A stretch of DNA of 64,000 nucleotides, from NCBI GenBank assembly GCA_020632655.1, contig JACKFD010000003.1, forward strand, positions 248,001-312,000, read 5' to 3'. A program made the position numbers and the translations under genes. Below are positions 54,809 to 64,000 of the stretch, in pieces (position 1 is the first letter of the stretch; every line of letters starts with the position of its first letter). Source of the stretch: Spirochaetaceae bacterium (GTDB lineage Bacteria; Myxococcota_A; UBA9160; UBA4427). Below the pieces are notes generated by a model. The model saw only the letters and a program-made list of their open reading frames with translations. It had not been told where the DNA came from and made no database searches.

Positions 54809-57409
54809 ATGCGCTTCGACAAGCTGACGATCAAGAGCCAGGAGGCGCTCCAGCAGGCCCAGAGCGTCTGCAGCGAGCGCGGCCATCAGTCGATCGAGGC
54901 GGCCCATGTGCTGGCAGCACTCCTCGCCCAGCCGGAAGGCAGCACGGTCCCGGTGCTCCAGAAGCTCGGCGTCTCGATCGATGGCCTGAACCGGGACCTC
55001 GAGAAGCTCCTCGGTCAGATCCCCAAGGTCTCCGGCGGCGCCCAGGCGCAGATCAGCCAGGCCCTCTCGCGCATCCTCGAGGCGGCCTTCGAAGAGGCAG
55101 CGAGCCTCAAGGACGAATACGTCTCGACCGAGCACCTGCTGCTCGCGATGGCGAAGGACAAGTCCGACGCGACGGGCCGCCTGCTGCGCGGCGCGGGCGC
55201 GAGCCACGAGGGGCTGCTCCAGGCCCTCGCCGCGATCCGCGGTGGGGCGCGCGTGACCGACCCCGATCCCGAGTCGAAGTACCAGGCCCTCGAGAAGTTC
55301 GGCATCGACCTGACGGACCGCGCCCGTGCGGGCAAGCTCGATCCCGTGATCGGCCGCGACGAGGAGATCCGCCGCGTCGTGCAGGTCCTCTCGCGGCGCA
55401 GCAAGAACAACCCCGTCCTGATCGGCGAGCCCGGCGTCGGCAAGACCGCGATCGCCGAGGGACTCGCCCAGCGCGTCGTCGCGGGCGACGTCCCCGAGAC
55501 CCTCAAGGACCGCCGCGTCGTCTCCCTCGACATCGGCTCCCTCGTCGCCGGCGCCAAGTACCGCGGCGAGTTCGAGGATCGCCTGAAGGCCGTGCTGCGC
55601 GAGGTGCAGGAGGCCGAGGGCCAGATCATCCTCTTCATCGACGAGCTGCACACGATCGTCGGCGCCGGCGCCGCCGAGGGCTCCGCCGACGCGGCGAACA
55701 TGCTGAAGCCCGCGCTGGCCCGCGGCGACCTGCGCTGCATCGGCGCGACGACCCTCGACGAGTACCGCAAGTACATCGAAGGCGACGCCGCCCTCGCGCG
55801 CCGCTTCCAGCCCGTCTTCGTGGGCGAGCCCTCGGTCGAGGACACGATCTCGATCCTGCGCGGCCTGAAGGAGCGCTACGAGGTGCATCACGGTGTGCGC
55901 ATCCAGGACGCCGCCCTCGTCGCCGCCACGACGCTCTCCCATCGCTACATCACGGACCGCTTCCTGCCGGACAAGGCGATCGACCTCGTCGACGAGGCGG
56001 CAAGCCGCGTGCGCGTGCAGATCGACTCCATGCCCGAGGAGCTCGACCAGCTCGAGCGCAAGCGCACCCAGCTCGAGATCGAGCGCGAGGCCCTCAAGAA
56101 GGAGAGCGACGCCGCGAGCAAGGAGCGGCTCGAGTCGGTCGAGAAGGAGATCGCCGAGCTGCGGACCTCGTCCGACTCGATGAAGGGCGCCTGGCAGCAC
56201 GAGAAGGAGCTGATCGCCGCCGTGCGCTCGGCGAAGGAGGAGCGCGAGCAGCTCACGGCCGACTACGAGCGCGCCGAGCGCGCCGGCGATCTCGAGCGCG
56301 CCGCCGAGCTTCGCTACGGCAAGCTCGTCGAGCTCGAGAATCGTCTCTCGGCCAAGCAGAAGGAGCTCGAGGAGCTCCAGGCCACGGGCAGCGTGCTCTC
56401 CGAGGAGGTGACCGCCGACGAGGTCGCGGAGATCGTCTCGAAGTGGACCGGTGTGCCCGTGACCAAGATGCTCGAGGGCGAGCAGGAGAAGCTGCTCCGG
56501 ATGGAGCAGGGGCTCGCGAAGCGGGTGGTCGGGCAGGACGAGGCGCTGCATGCGGTCGCCAACGCCGTGCGCCGCGCACGCGCGGGCCTGCAGGATCCCA
56601 GCCGCCCGATCGGCTCGTTCATCTTCCTCGGGCCGACGGGCGTCGGCAAGACCGAGACGGCCCGGGCGCTCGCGGAGTTCCTCTTCGACGACGAGCAGGC
56701 GATGGTGCGGATCGACATGAGCGAGTTCATGGAGAAGCACGCCGTGTCGCGACTCGTCGGCGCGCCCCCCGGCTACGTCGGCTACGACGAGGGCGGCTAT
56801 CTGACCGAGGCCGTGCGGCGACGCCCGTACAGCGTGGTGCTCTTCGACGAGATCGAGAAGGCCCATCCGGACGTGTTCAACATCTTCCTGCAGATCCTCG
56901 ACGACGGTCGTCTGACCGACGGCCAGGGCCGCACGGTCGACTTCCGCAACACGGTCCTGATCATGACCTCGAATCTCGGCAGCGCGCACATCGTCGATCT
57001 CACGGCGAGTGCGACCGCCGGCTCGGCGGCCGAGGAGGAGATGCGCAACCGCGTGATGGACGCCCTGCGCGCGCACTTCAAGCCGGAGTTCCTGAATCGG
57101 ATCGACGACATCGTGATCTTCCACGCGCTGCGCGAGGAGCAGATCGGGCACATCCTCGACATCCAGCTCGAGCAGCTGCGCAAGCGGCTCGCGGAACGCA
57201 GGCTATCGCTCGAGCTGACGGACGCGGCGAAGCAGTTCCTGGCGCGGCGGGGCTATGACCCGCAGTATGGTGCGCGGCCGCTCAAGCGTCTGATCCAGCG
57301 CGAGGTGCAGGACCCGCTCGCCATGCGCATCCTCGAGGGCGAGTTCGGCGAGGGCAAGACGATCCGCGCGGATCTCGCGCCCGATGGCGAGGGCCTCGTC
57401 TTCAGCTGA
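54809..57409 (+). CDS. clpB: ATP-dependent disaggregase ClpB
   Basis: An 866-residue AAA+ chaperone that, with DnaK, dissolves protein aggregates. The N-domain repeats cover residues 1-150. AAA-1 has GEPGVGKTA near residue 206 and the Walker [15 protein letters not shown]. The coiled-coil middle domain (about 410-525, [13 protein letters not shown]) distinguishes ClpB from ClpA/C. AAA-2 has GPTGVGKTE near residue 608 and [14 protein letters not shown]. It ends with the [15 protein letters not shown] sensor-2 region and is complete. GGGAGGAG lies 6 bases before the ATG. No clear CIRCE element or sigma-32 promoter was found in the 164-bp gap upstream. Confidence 0.97.
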   Translation: MRFDKLTIKSQEALQQAQSVCSERGHQSIEAAHVLAALLAQPEGSTVPVLQKLGVSIDGLNRDLEKLLGQIPKVSGGAQAQISQALSRILEAAFEEAASLKDEYVSTEHLLLAMAKDKSDATGRLLRGAGASHEGLLQALAAIRGGARVTDPDPESKYQALEKFGIDLTDRARAGKLDPVIGRDEEIRRVVQVLSRRSKNNPVLIGEPGVGKTAIAEGLAQRVVAGDVPETLKDRRVVSLDIGSLVAGAKYRGEFEDRLKAVLREVQEAEGQIILFIDELHTIVGAGAAEGSADAANMLKPALARGDLRCIGATTLDEYRKYIEGDAALARRFQPVFVGEPSVEDTISILRGLKERYEVHHGVRIQDAALVAATTLSHRYITDRFLPDKAIDLVDEAASRVRVQIDSMPEELDQLERKRTQLEIEREALKKESDAASKERLESVEKEIAELRTSSDSMKGAWQHEKELIAAVRSAKEEREQLTADYERAERAGDLERAAELRYGKLVELENRLSAKQKELEELQATGSVLSEEVTADEVAEIVSKWTGVPVTKMLEGEQEKLLRMEQGLAKRVVGQDEALHAVANAVRRARAGLQDPSRPIGSFIFLGPTGVGKTETARALAEFLFDDEQAMVRIDMSEFMEKHAVSRLVGAPPGYVGYDEGGYLTEAVRRRPYSVVLFDEIEKAHPDVFNIFLQILDDGRLTDGQGRTVDFRNTVLIMTSNLGSAHIVDLTASATAGSAAEEEMRNRVMDALRAHFKPEFLNRIDDIVIFHALREEQIGHILDIQLEQLRKRLAERRLSLELTDAAKQFLARRGYDPQYGARPLKRLIQREVQDPLAMRILEGEFGEGKTIRADLAPDGEGLVFS

Positions 57410-57415
57410 TCGCGC

Positions 57416-58792
57416 TCAGCCGGCCGGGACCTCGGGGTCTCCCGAGGCCCGCGGCAGGGAGACGATGAAGCGGGAGCCCTGACCAGGCTCGCTCTCCACG
57501 CGGATCTCGCCGCGGATCGACTGGAGCAGGTGCTTCACGATCGAGAGCCCGAGGCCCGTCGAGCCGACGGCCCGGGAGCGCGCGGCGTCGACGCGGTAGA
57601 AGCGTTCGAAGATGCGGTCCTGCACGTCCTTGGGAATTCCGATGCCGGTGTCGGCGACGGTGACCTCGAGGCGGTCGGCGCGCGGTACGACCTCGACCGT
57701 GATGCGTCCGCCCGCGTCCGTGTAGCGGATCGCATTCGTGAGCAGATTCTCGAGGATGCGTTCGAGGGCGTGGCGATCGGTCCAGGCCGGCGGGGCAGAG
57801 TCCGAGAGGCATTCCGCTTCGAGCTTGGCCCGCTCCAGGCGGGGAGCGAGGTCGGCGAGCTGCGTGCGTGCGACACGGCAGACGTCGACCGGACCGAAGT
57901 CGAGGGCGGCGGGTGCCGCGTCGCTCTCGATGCGGGAGAGCTCCATCAGGTCGTCGATCAGGGTCGTCATGCGGCGCGCGTTGCGCTGGATCACGCCGAG
58001 ATAGGTGGCCGTCTCCTCCGGGTCGAGGGGAGACGTCGACGCCAGGGTCTCGGCGAAGCCCTGGATCGCCGTCAGCGGGGTGCGCAGCTCGTGCGATGCG
58101 TTCGCGATGAAGTCCCGGCGCACGCGATCCACGCGGCGCACCTGCGTCACGTCGTGGAAGACGGCGAGGACGCCGACGCGCGGCCCCTTGCTTGGAAAGC
58201 CCGCCGCATGGGCGAGCAGGATCCGGTCGGCCTGACCGCGTCCGCGCACCTCGACATCGCGCACCAGGGCGGCCGCGGCGTCCCGGGCGCTCGTCAGCAG
58301 GTCGTCGACCTCCGGCAGGCGCAGCACCTCGATCACCGTGCGTCCCTCGACGGGGCCCCACACGCCGAAGAGCTCGCGGAAGCCGGGGTTGGCGAGGGTG
58401 ATGCGGCCTTCGAGATCGAGGACGAGCACGCCCTCCACGAGCTCGGCGAGCACCGCCTCCAGGCGCTGGGCCTCGCGGCCGGCGTCCCGGATCTGCTCGC
58501 CGAGTCGCTCGGCGAGTCGGTTCATCGCCCGGGCCGCGGCGTCCCGCTCGTCGCCCCGATCGAGACGGAGCCTCGGCGCGTCGGAGCCCGCCGCCAGCGC
58601 GTCCGCGACCTGACGGATCCGCTCGAGGGGCTCGAGCGACAGGCGGCGAAGCACGAAGGAGAGCGCCACCACGGCGAGCGCCGAGAGACCGACGCGCGTC
58701 GGGAGTGCGAGCCCGCCGATCTCCCCCGTCGCGATCACGAAGGCCGCCAGCGCGGCGAGCCAGAGCACGATCTTGAGCTGCAATCGGTTCAC
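57416..58792 (-). CDS. phoR: Phosphate regulon sensor kinase PhoR
   Basis: A 458-residue membrane histidine kinase. Two N-terminal helices (about residues 7-49) with almost no periplasmic loop fit PhoR, which senses phosphate through PstSCAB and PhoU rather than directly. A HAMP-like segment and a PAS domain (about 110-220) follow. NASHELRTPLTAIQGFAETL holds the phospho-His (His234). LENLLTNAIRYTDAGG, DTGIGIPKD and GSTGLGLSIVKHL complete the ATPase. It is 31 bp downstream of phoB and convergent with clpB. Confidence 0.93.
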   Translation of the reverse strand: MNRLQLKIVLWLAALAAFVIATGEIGGLALPTRVGLSALAVVALSFVLRRLSLEPLERIRQVADALAAGSDAPRLRLDRGDERDAAARAMNRLAERLGEQIRDAGREAQRLEAVLAELVEGVLVLDLEGRITLANPGFRELFGVWGPVEGRTVIEVLRLPEVDDLLTSARDAAAALVRDVEVRGRGQADRILLAHAAGFPSKGPRVGVLAVFHDVTQVRRVDRVRRDFIANASHELRTPLTAIQGFAETLASTSPLDPEETATYLGVIQRNARRMTTLIDDLMELSRIESDAAPAALDFGPVDVCRVARTQLADLAPRLERAKLEAECLSDSAPPAWTDRHALERILENLLTNAIRYTDAGGRITVEVVPRADRLEVTVADTGIGIPKDVQDRIFERFYRVDAARSRAVGSTGLGLSIVKHLLQSIRGEIRVESEPGQGSRFIVSLPRASGDPEVPAG

Positions 58793-58823
58793 GGCACGCT
58801 CGGGCGGGGGGCGAGGGCGCGTC

Positions 58824-59504
58824 TCACTCCCGGAACCGATACCCCACGCCCCGAACCGTGTCGATCAGGTCGCCCGCGCTCCCGAGCTTCTCGCGCAGTC
58901 GCTTCATGTGGGTGTCGACGGTCCGATGGGTCACGTTGATGTCCGTGCCCCAGACCTCCTCGAGCAGCCGCTCCCGGGTCTGGACGCGTCCCGGGCGTCG
59001 CATCAGGCTCGCGAGCAGGCCGAACTCCTTGGCGGTGAGCTTGATCTCCTCGTCGTCCACCACGCAGCGGTGGCGGTCGATGTCGAGGGTGACCCCGTGA
59101 TGGTCGAGGTGCTCGGGGCCGACCTCGCCGCCGACCCCACGTCGCAGGATCGCCTTGACGCGCAGGCAGAGCTCACGGGGCGAGAAGGGCTTGGTCACGT
59201 AGTCGTCGGCGCCGAGCTCGAAGCCGACGATCCGATCGACCTCGTCCGAGCGCGCGGTCAGCATGATGATCGGGACGCCGGAGAGGTCGCTGCTCCCGCG
59301 CATGGTCCGGCAGATCTCGGTGCCGGACACGTCCGGCAGCATCAGGTCGAGCACGACCAGGTCGGGCCGCGCGCGTCGCATGCGGGCGAGGCCCTCGTCG
59401 CCGGTCGAGGCCGTCTCGACCTGATAGCCCTCCCGCGTCAGCGCGAAGCGGGTGAGCTCCAGGATGTCGGGCTCGTCGTCCACCACGAGGATTCGATGGG
59501 TCAT
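58824..59504 (-). CDS. phoB: Phosphate regulon response regulator PhoB
   Basis: A 226-residue OmpR/PhoB-class transcription factor. The receiver has the acidic pair in ILVVDDEPDI, phospho-Asp53 in LVVLDLMLPD and the lysine in YVTKPFSPREL. The winged-helix DNA-binding domain (about 130-226) has FGLLASLMRRPGRVQTRERLLEEVWG and the wing region RTVDTHMKRLREKLG with DTVRGVGYRF. It activates Pho-box promoters under phosphate starvation. It lies between phoU and phoR, all three leftward. Confidence 0.95.
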   Translation of the reverse strand: MTHRILVVDDEPDILELTRFALTREGYQVETASTGDEGLARMRRARPDLVVLDLMLPDVSGTEICRTMRGSSDLSGVPIIMLTARSDEVDRIVGFELGADDYVTKPFSPRELCLRVKAILRRGVGGEVGPEHLDHHGVTLDIDRHRCVVDDEEIKLTAKEFGLLASLMRRPGRVQTRERLLEEVWGTDINVTHRTVDTHMKRLREKLGSAGDLIDTVRGVGYRFRE

Positions 59505-59545
59505 GACCGGAAGGGCTCCTCGCGTCCCGCCGCGCGCCCGAAGGC

Positions 59546-60223
59546 CTAACGGGACAGCTTCTCCGCGTGCTTCAGGTTGAGCGCCTCGGCGGCCAGCACG
59601 ACCTCCTCGGCGATGTTCGTCGCGTGGTCGGCGATCCGCTCGAGGCTCTTGGCGATGAAGATCAGGTCGATCTCCTGCTCGGAGAGCGAAGGCTCCTCGC
59701 GGATGCGGGCGATCGCCTCCCGGATCACGGTGCCCTCGAGCGCGTCGATGTCCTCGTCCTCGGCGATCACCGCCCGGGCCTGTCGCGCGTCGAGGTCGGC
59801 AAAGGACTGCATCGCACGAGCGAGGGAGCGTTGCGCGTCCTCGGCGAGGGATCGCAGGCGCGGCGGGGGTGTGACGGGGTCGCGGTGGCTCAGACGGTGG
59901 GCGGAGCTGGCGATGTTGCGCGCGAGGTCGCCGACCCGCTCGAGGTCGGTCGCGAGGTTCTTGATCGCGAGGACCTGGCGCAGGTCGGCGGCGACGGGCG
60001 CCCGCAGCGCGAGCACCCGGAGGACGGCCGCGTCGACCTCGACGTCGAGTCGGTCGATCTCGAGGTCGTCGCGAGCGACCTCCTCGCTCAACCGCTCGTC
60101 CCGGGCCCAGGCGGCGCGAAGGGACTTGGCGAGGATCGCCTCGCAGAGTCCGCCCATCCGCAGCACGGTCTGGCGGAGTCCCTCGATCTCACGACCGGTC
60201 TTGATGCTCTGCGTGGTTCCCAT
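59546..60223 (-). CDS. phoU: Phosphate signalling protein PhoU
   Basis: A 225-residue all-helical protein built of two PhoU repeats. Each carries the E/DxxxD metal-binding pattern: EVARDDLEIDRLDVEVD with NLATDLERVGDLARNIA in the first, and VIAEDEDIDALEG with FIAKSLERIADHATNIAEEVV in the second. PhoU links the Pst transporter to PhoR and restrains signalling when phosphate is plentiful. The ATG at 60223 has GGAGGAG 9 bases upstream. It is the first gene of phoU-phoB-phoR and is divergent from pstC. Confidence 0.95.
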   Translation of the reverse strand: MGTTQSIKTGREIEGLRQTVLRMGGLCEAILAKSLRAAWARDERLSEEVARDDLEIDRLDVEVDAAVLRVLALRAPVAADLRQVLAIKNLATDLERVGDLARNIASSAHRLSHRDPVTPPPRLRSLAEDAQRSLARAMQSFADLDARQARAVIAEDEDIDALEGTVIREAIARIREEPSLSEQEIDLIFIAKSLERIADHATNIAEEVVLAAEALNLKHAEKLSR

Positions 60224-60282
60224 GCCGAATGCTCCTCCGAGGTCCGCGCCCCGGCCTTGCCCGGAGCGAGATAGCGCGGCCG

Positions 60283-60301
60283 TGTGACGAATCCGTGACG
60301 C
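60283..60301 (-). promoter_or_regulatory. Pho-box-like direct repeat facing phoU
   Basis: Read leftward, CGTCAC occurs twice 11 bp apart (60300-60295 and 60289-60284), the spacing of PhoB half-sites (consensus CTGTCAT repeated every 11 bp). It lies about 60 bp before the phoU start, suggesting autoregulation by PhoB. Confidence 0.5.
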
Positions 60302-60382
60302 TGCCATGGCATCCCGTCGGCGCCCGAATCCCTCGTGTCTTCGGGGAGATCCGGTCGCTGCCGCGGGACGTGGAAGGGACTC

Positions 60383-60414
60383 CGTGACGCAAATGTCACA
60401 CTTCCGTCACGAAA
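60383..60414 (+). promoter_or_regulatory. Pho-box-like repeats facing pstC
   Basis: GTCAC occurs at 60395-60399 (in ATGTCAC) and 60406-60410 (in CCGTCAC), 11 bp apart, each followed by an A/T-leaning 4-base spacer. A weaker third half-site (GTGAC at 60384-60388) lies a further 11 bp upstream. This matches tandem PhoB sites upstream of pstC. Confidence 0.6.
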
Positions 60415-60558
60415 CCGCGATCGCGCATCCGGTCGATCCGGGCGACCCTCCCGCGCGACGCCTCGTGGGCCGGGCGCTCCGGCTCGTCGCCGGCGGAGCG
60501 CCGACCGCTCGAGGTGCGCTCCGCGATCGGCTCGTGGGGCGGGCGGGGGACGGGCCGC

Positions 60559-61935
60559 ATGATCGAGGCGCTGTGGGGACTTCTGCCGCTGCTGGCGGGG
60601 CTGGGCTTCGTGCTCGGCCGTCGGCGGGCCGAGCAGCTCGCCGCCGAGGGCGACGTCTCCCTCAATTCGCTGCCCCAGCACTACGGCCAGTTCGTGCTGC
60701 TCTGGGCGGCGGGGCCCCCGCTGGCCCTGCTGCTGCTCTGGGCACTCTCGGGCGGCACGATCGTCGAGGGCTGGGCGGCGGCCTCCCTCGACGCGAGCGG
60801 TCTGCTCGGCGTGGATCAAAGGGCCGATCACGTGCTTTCGGAGGTTCGCGGCGGCCTCTCGAGCCTGGACGGCGCCGCCCTGAGCGAGGCGCATGCCCAC
60901 GTCGAGCGCACGCTCGATCGCGCGCGGCAGGTGCTCGGGCTCTCGGTCGCGGCGGGCTTCGCGCTGCTCGCGGCGGGGGGGCTCTCGTGGGCGCGATCCC
61001 GGGTCACGCCCGGCCTGCGCGCCCGCAATCGCGTCGAGTCCGCCTTGCGCGCGGGTCTCTTCCTGTCCTCCTGCGTGGCGATCGCGACGACGATCGGGAT
61101 CGTGGGCTCGCTCCTCTTCGAGGCGATCCGATTCTTCGGCCTCGTCAGTCCGGCCGAGTTCTTCTTCGGGACCGAGTGGAGCCCGCAGACGGCGCTCCGG
61201 GCGGATCAGGTCGGCTCTTCGGGGGCCTTCGGTGCGGTGCCGGTCTTCGCGGGCACGCTGCTGATCACGGGGATCGCCATGGCGATCTCGATCCCGGTCG
61301 GTCTGATGGCGGCGATCCAGCTCGCCTTCTACGCGGGCGATCGCGCGCGGGCCTGGGTGAAGCCGCTGCTCGAGGTGATCGCGGGCATCCCGACCGTCGT
61401 GTGGGGCGCCTTCGCGGCGCTCGTGCTGGGGCCCCGCATCCGGGTGATCGGTGAGTCGCTCGGGCTCGACGTGGCGTCGGAGAGCGCGCTCGCCGCGGGG
61501 CTCGTGATGGGCGTGATGATCGTGCCCTTCGTGTCGTCGCTCTCGGACGACGCGCTGAACGCCGTGCCGCGGTCGATGCTGGAGGGCTCGCTCGCGATGG
61601 GGGCGACGCTGTCGGAGACGATCCGCAAGGTGATGGTCCCGGCGGCGCTGCCCGGGATCGTCGGCGCCTTCCTGCTCGCGGTGTCGCGGGCGATCGGCGA
61701 GACGATGATCGTCGTGATGGCGGCCGGGCAGGCGGCGCGCCTGACGGCGAATCCATTCGAGGCGGTCACGACGGTCACCGTCCAGATCATGATGCTGCTG
61801 GTGGGCGACCAGGAGTTCGACTCGGCAAAGACCCTGGCGGCCTTCGCCCTGGGCCTGACGCTCTTCTTCGTCACCCTCGCGCTCAACCTCGCGGCGCTCT
61901 CCTTCGTGCGGCGCTTCCGGGAGCAGTATGACTAG
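60559..61935 (+). CDS. pstC: Phosphate ABC transporter permease PstC
   Basis: A 458-residue inner-membrane permease of the high-affinity phosphate importer. The conserved C-terminal half has FFFGTEWSP and the EAA-type cytoplasmic loop (AMGATLSETIRKVMVPAALPGIVGAFLLA) followed by RAIGETMIVVMAAG. The N-terminal half is an extension of about 170 residues with two further helices flanking a periplasmic segment (GTIVEGWAAASLDASG and helical SLDGAALSEAHAHVE), as in the long PstC variant. The ATG at 60559 was chosen because the first helix follows. It overlaps pstA by 8 bp. No pstS precedes it. Confidence 0.92.
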   Translation: MIEALWGLLPLLAGLGFVLGRRRAEQLAAEGDVSLNSLPQHYGQFVLLWAAGPPLALLLLWALSGGTIVEGWAAASLDASGLLGVDQRADHVLSEVRGGLSSLDGAALSEAHAHVERTLDRARQVLGLSVAAGFALLAAGGLSWARSRVTPGLRARNRVESALRAGLFLSSCVAIATTIGIVGSLLFEAIRFFGLVSPAEFFFGTEWSPQTALRADQVGSSGAFGAVPVFAGTLLITGIAMAISIPVGLMAAIQLAFYAGDRARAWVKPLLEVIAGIPTVVWGAFAALVLGPRIRVIGESLGLDVASESALAAGLVMGVMIVPFVSSLSDDALNAVPRSMLEGSLAMGATLSETIRKVMVPAALPGIVGAFLLAVSRAIGETMIVVMAAGQAARLTANPFEAVTTVTVQIMMLLVGDQEFDSAKTLAAFALGLTLFFVTLALNLAALSFVRRFREQYD

Positions 61936-63220
61936 CTCGTCCGATCCGCAGCGCCTCGATCGCGCGGATGCCCGTCTGCGTCGACGCTACCGGGCGGAGC
62001 GGCTCTTCCAGGCGAGCGGCGTGGCGGCGATCGCCTTCGCCGTGGGGACGCTCTTCCTGCTGCTGGGCACGGTCGTGTACCAGGGCACCGGAGCCTTCGT
62101 CGAGTCCGTCGCCGTGCTGCCCGTCGCGCTCGACGCAGGGGCCCTCGATCCCGACGGCGACCGGAGCCCCGAGAGCCTGGCGCGAGGCAACTACGCGAGC
62201 CCGGTGCGCGAGGCGCTGCGTGCGCGCTTTCCGGAGGCCTCCGGGCGGCGCGAGAAGCGGGCGCTCGCCGGGCTGCTCAGCGTGGGGGCCGAGTACGACC
62301 TGCGCGACTTCGTGCTCGCCCATCCCGAAGCGATCGGCACGACCGTCGAGCGGCCGCTGCTGCTGTCGGACGATGCGGATCTCTACGTACGCGGCGACGT
62401 CGACGTCGACGTCGACGAGTCGGATCGCAAGGTCTCGGACGCACAGGTGGCGTGGCTCGACGCGCTCGTCGCCCGCGGTCAGGTCGAGCGGCGCTTCAAT
62501 CGTCGCCTCTTCACGTCGGGCGACAGCCGGGAGCCGGAGCTCGCCGGTCTGCAGGGCGCGATCCGCGGCTCCTTCCTCACCTTGCTGGTGACGCTCCTGC
62601 TGAGCTTCCCGATCGGCGTCGCCGCGGCGCTCTACCTCGAGGAGTTCGCGCCCCGCAATCGACTGACGGACTTCGTCGAGGTCAACATCAACAACCTCGC
62701 CGCCGTGCCCTCGATCGTGTTCGGCCTGCTCGGACTGGCCGTGCTGTTGAACTTCCTCGGCCTGCCGCGCTCGGCGCCCCTGGTCGGCGGCATCGTACTC
62801 GCGTTGATGACCCTGCCGACGGTCATCATCGCGGGCCGCGCCGCGCTCTCCGCCGTCCCGCCCTCGATCCGCGAGGCCGCGCTCGGCGTGGGTGCGTCGC
62901 ACGTCCAGGCCGTGCTGCACCACGTACTGCCCCAGGCGCTGCCCGGCATCCTGACCGGCACGATCATCGGCATGGCCCGCGCGCTCGGCGAGACCGCACC
63001 GCTGCTCATGATCGGCATGATCGCGTTCATCGTCGATCTGCCGACGTCGCCGACCGATCCGGCGACCGTCCTGCCCGTGCAGATCTACCTCTGGTCGGAT
63101 GCGCCGGAGCGCGCCTTCCAGGCCCGGATGGGCGCCGCGATCATCGTCCTGCTCGGCTTCCTCGTCGTCATGAACGGCGCGGCGGTCGCGCTGCGGCGCC
63201 GCTTCGAGTCGAGGTATTGA
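61928..63220 (+). CDS. pstA: Phosphate ABC transporter permease PstA (long form)
   Basis: A 430-residue permease. One N-terminal helix (residues 28-50) is followed by a large periplasmic insertion of about 150 residues, DUF3333-like in position ([31 protein letters not shown]). The permease core comes after it: [19 protein letters not shown], the EAA loop [27 protein letters not shown], and [15 protein letters not shown]. Within the insertion, GACGTC hexamers encode an acidic DVDVDVDE run at residues 157-164. It pairs with the long PstC, which also has extra periplasmic mass. Confidence 0.92.
   Translation: MTSSSDPQRLDRADARLRRRYRAERLFQASGVAAIAFAVGTLFLLLGTVVYQGTGAFVESVAVLPVALDAGALDPDGDRSPESLARGNYASPVREALRARFPEASGRREKRALAGLLSVGAEYDLRDFVLAHPEAIGTTVERPLLLSDDADLYVRGDVDVDVDESDRKVSDAQVAWLDALVARGQVERRFNRRLFTSGDSREPELAGLQGAIRGSFLTLLVTLLLSFPIGVAAALYLEEFAPRNRLTDFVEVNINNLAAVPSIVFGLLGLAVLLNFLGLPRSAPLVGGIVLALMTLPTVIIAGRAALSAVPPSIREAALGVGASHVQAVLHHVLPQALPGILTGTIIGMARALGETAPLLMIGMIAFIVDLPTSPTDPATVLPVQIYLWSDAPERAFQARMGAAIIVLLGFLVVMNGAAVALRRRFESRY
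62396..62417 (+). repeat. GACGTC hexamer repeat in pstA
   Basis: Three to four tandem GACGTC units, self-complementary at base level, encode alternating Asp-Val in the periplasmic insertion of PstA. It is a short in-frame microsatellite in a region expected to tolerate length change. Confidence 0.7.
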
Positions 63221-63285
63221 TCCGGGGCGGTTTCCGCCATACTGCAGAGGGCAGGGCATTGAGGGATCCGGCGTTGAAGACCAAG

Positions 63286-64000
63286 ATGCAGACCGATGGC
63301 CTGGACGTCTTCTACGGCGAGAAGCAGGCGCTCTTCGGTGTGGACCTCCAGATCGGCGCGAACGAGGTGACGGCGCTGATCGGGCCTTCGGGTTGCGGGA
63401 AGTCGACCTACCTGCGCTGCCTGAACCGCATGAACGACGTCGTGCCCGGCTGCCGCGTCTCCGGGCGCGTGACCCTCGACGGCGAGGACGTCTACGACCC
63501 GCGGCTCGACGTCGTGAAGCTCCGGGCGCGGGTCGGCATGGTCTTCCAGAAGCCGAATCCCTTCCCGAAATCGATCTACGAGAACGTCGCCTACGGTCCG
63601 CGCATCCATGGCATCACCCACGATCGCGACGAGCTCGACGCGCTCGTCCGGGACAGCCTGCGGCGGGCCGGTCTGCTCGAAGAGGTGGAGGACCGCCTGA
63701 ACGAGCCGGGCACGAGCCTGTCGGGCGGGCAGCAGCAGCGTCTCTGCATCGCCCGGGCGATCGCGGTCAGCCCCGAGGTCATCCTGATGGACGAGCCCTG
63801 CTCGGCCCTCGATCCGATTGCGACTGCGCGGGTCGAGGAGCTGATCGACGAGCTGCGCGCGCAGTTCACGATCGTGATCGTGACCCACTCGATGCAGCAG
63901 GCGGCCCGCGTATCCCAACGAACCGCCTTCTTCCACCTGGGCAGGATCGTGGAGGAGGGGGAGACGACGAAGATCTTCACCAATCCGGACCAGGAGCGGA
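63286..64000 (+). CDS. pstB: Phosphate ABC transporter ATPase PstB (3' end outside window)
   Basis: The first 238 or so residues of the PstB ATPase; the C-terminus lies beyond the window. Walker A is [43 protein letters not shown] is the PstB-specific Q-loop region. The signature is [16 protein letters not shown], with Walker [14 protein letters not shown] and the H-loop [18 protein letters not shown]. It powers phosphate import through PstCA. The ATG at 63286 is used, but TTG codons at 63274 (GAGGG 7 bases upstream) and 63259 are in frame and could be the true start. The gap after pstA is short, so it belongs to the same operon. Confidence 0.95.
   Translation, partial: MQTDGLDVFYGEKQALFGVDLQIGANEVTALIGPSGCGKSTYLRCLNRMNDVVPGCRVSGRVTLDGEDVYDPRLDVVKLRARVGMVFQKPNPFPKSIYENVAYGPRIHGITHDRDELDALVRDSLRRAGLLEEVEDRLNEPGTSLSGGQQQRLCIARAIAVSPEVILMDEPCSALDPIATARVEELIDELRAQFTIVIVTHSMQQAARVSQRTAFFHLGRIVEEGETTKIFTNPDQER

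Overview
The window is GC-rich bacterial chromosome, coding almost throughout, from a Gram-negative (diderm) heterotroph. Evidence for the diderm envelope is a BtuB-type TonB-dependent receptor, PEP-CTERM sorting signals, lipoproteins with lipoboxes, a large AsmA-like DUF748 protein and a DUF481 outer-membrane protein. A single-polypeptide b558-type SdhC with SdhA and SdhB, PQQ genes, an LLM-class (F420-type) oxidoreductase and very high GC fit a delta-proteobacterium-like lineage (Myxococcota, Desulfobacterota or a relative). That placement is inference; no rRNA or tRNA gene was seen.

Layout. 1-4.7 kb: an ATP-grasp ligase converges on sdhCAB. 4.8-11.2 kb: lysC with a tandem-repeated ribosome-binding region, a pseudouridine synthase, then a leftward block nadK-hemJ-pqqB-pqqC-methyltransferase. 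11.4-17.6 kb: rightward envelope genes (DUF748, MscS channel, DUF481 protein, membrane-anchored TPR protein). 17.7-26.6 kb: lysA facing left, then glnS, an LLM oxidoreductase, an unknown protein coupled to a hybrid histidine kinase, and a SpoU rRNA methylase. 26.5-33.2 kb (leftward): a cobalamin riboswitch followed by a fused double PEP-CTERM surface protein, BtuB, a propeller-like lipoprotein and a secreted unknown, read here as a B12 capture and uptake operon. 33.3-34.7 kb: fructosamine-kinase and low-molecular-weight phosphatase pair, a probable protein-deglycation cassette. 34.9-40 kb: GGDEF-EAL protein, pyrC, GNAT and a chalcone-isomerase-like protein. 40-41 kb: an unusual non-coding stretch of about 1.07 kb with strong hairpins. 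41-49.1 kb: carboxylesterase, hisE-hisG, a lone degenerate receiver, an EamA transporter, an M20 peptidase, a Gfo/Idh/MocA oxidoreductase and a solute-binding lipoprotein. 49.2-57.4 kb: pepN, glutathione peroxidase, an EttA-like ABC-F protein, a Dabb protein and clpB. 57.4-64 kb: a phosphate regulon with phoU-phoB-phoR leftward and pstC-pstA-pstB rightward (pstB cut by the window end), with Pho-box-like repeats facing both ways.

Most unusual features. First, the riboswitch-controlled B12 locus combines PEP-CTERM surface anchoring with BtuB and a propeller-like lipoprotein that could play the part BtuG plays in Bacteroides. Second, short tandem duplications sit repeatedly at gene boundaries: 11 bp x4 at the lysC ribosome-binding region; about 35-39 bp units copying the 3' ends and stop codons of pqqB, glnS and the hybrid kinase; and 36 bp x5 in frame at the N-terminus of the last gene of the B12 operon. 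Third, two receiver domains have lost their phospho-acceptor aspartate. All functions are inferred from sequence motifs read by eye; no database search was run.
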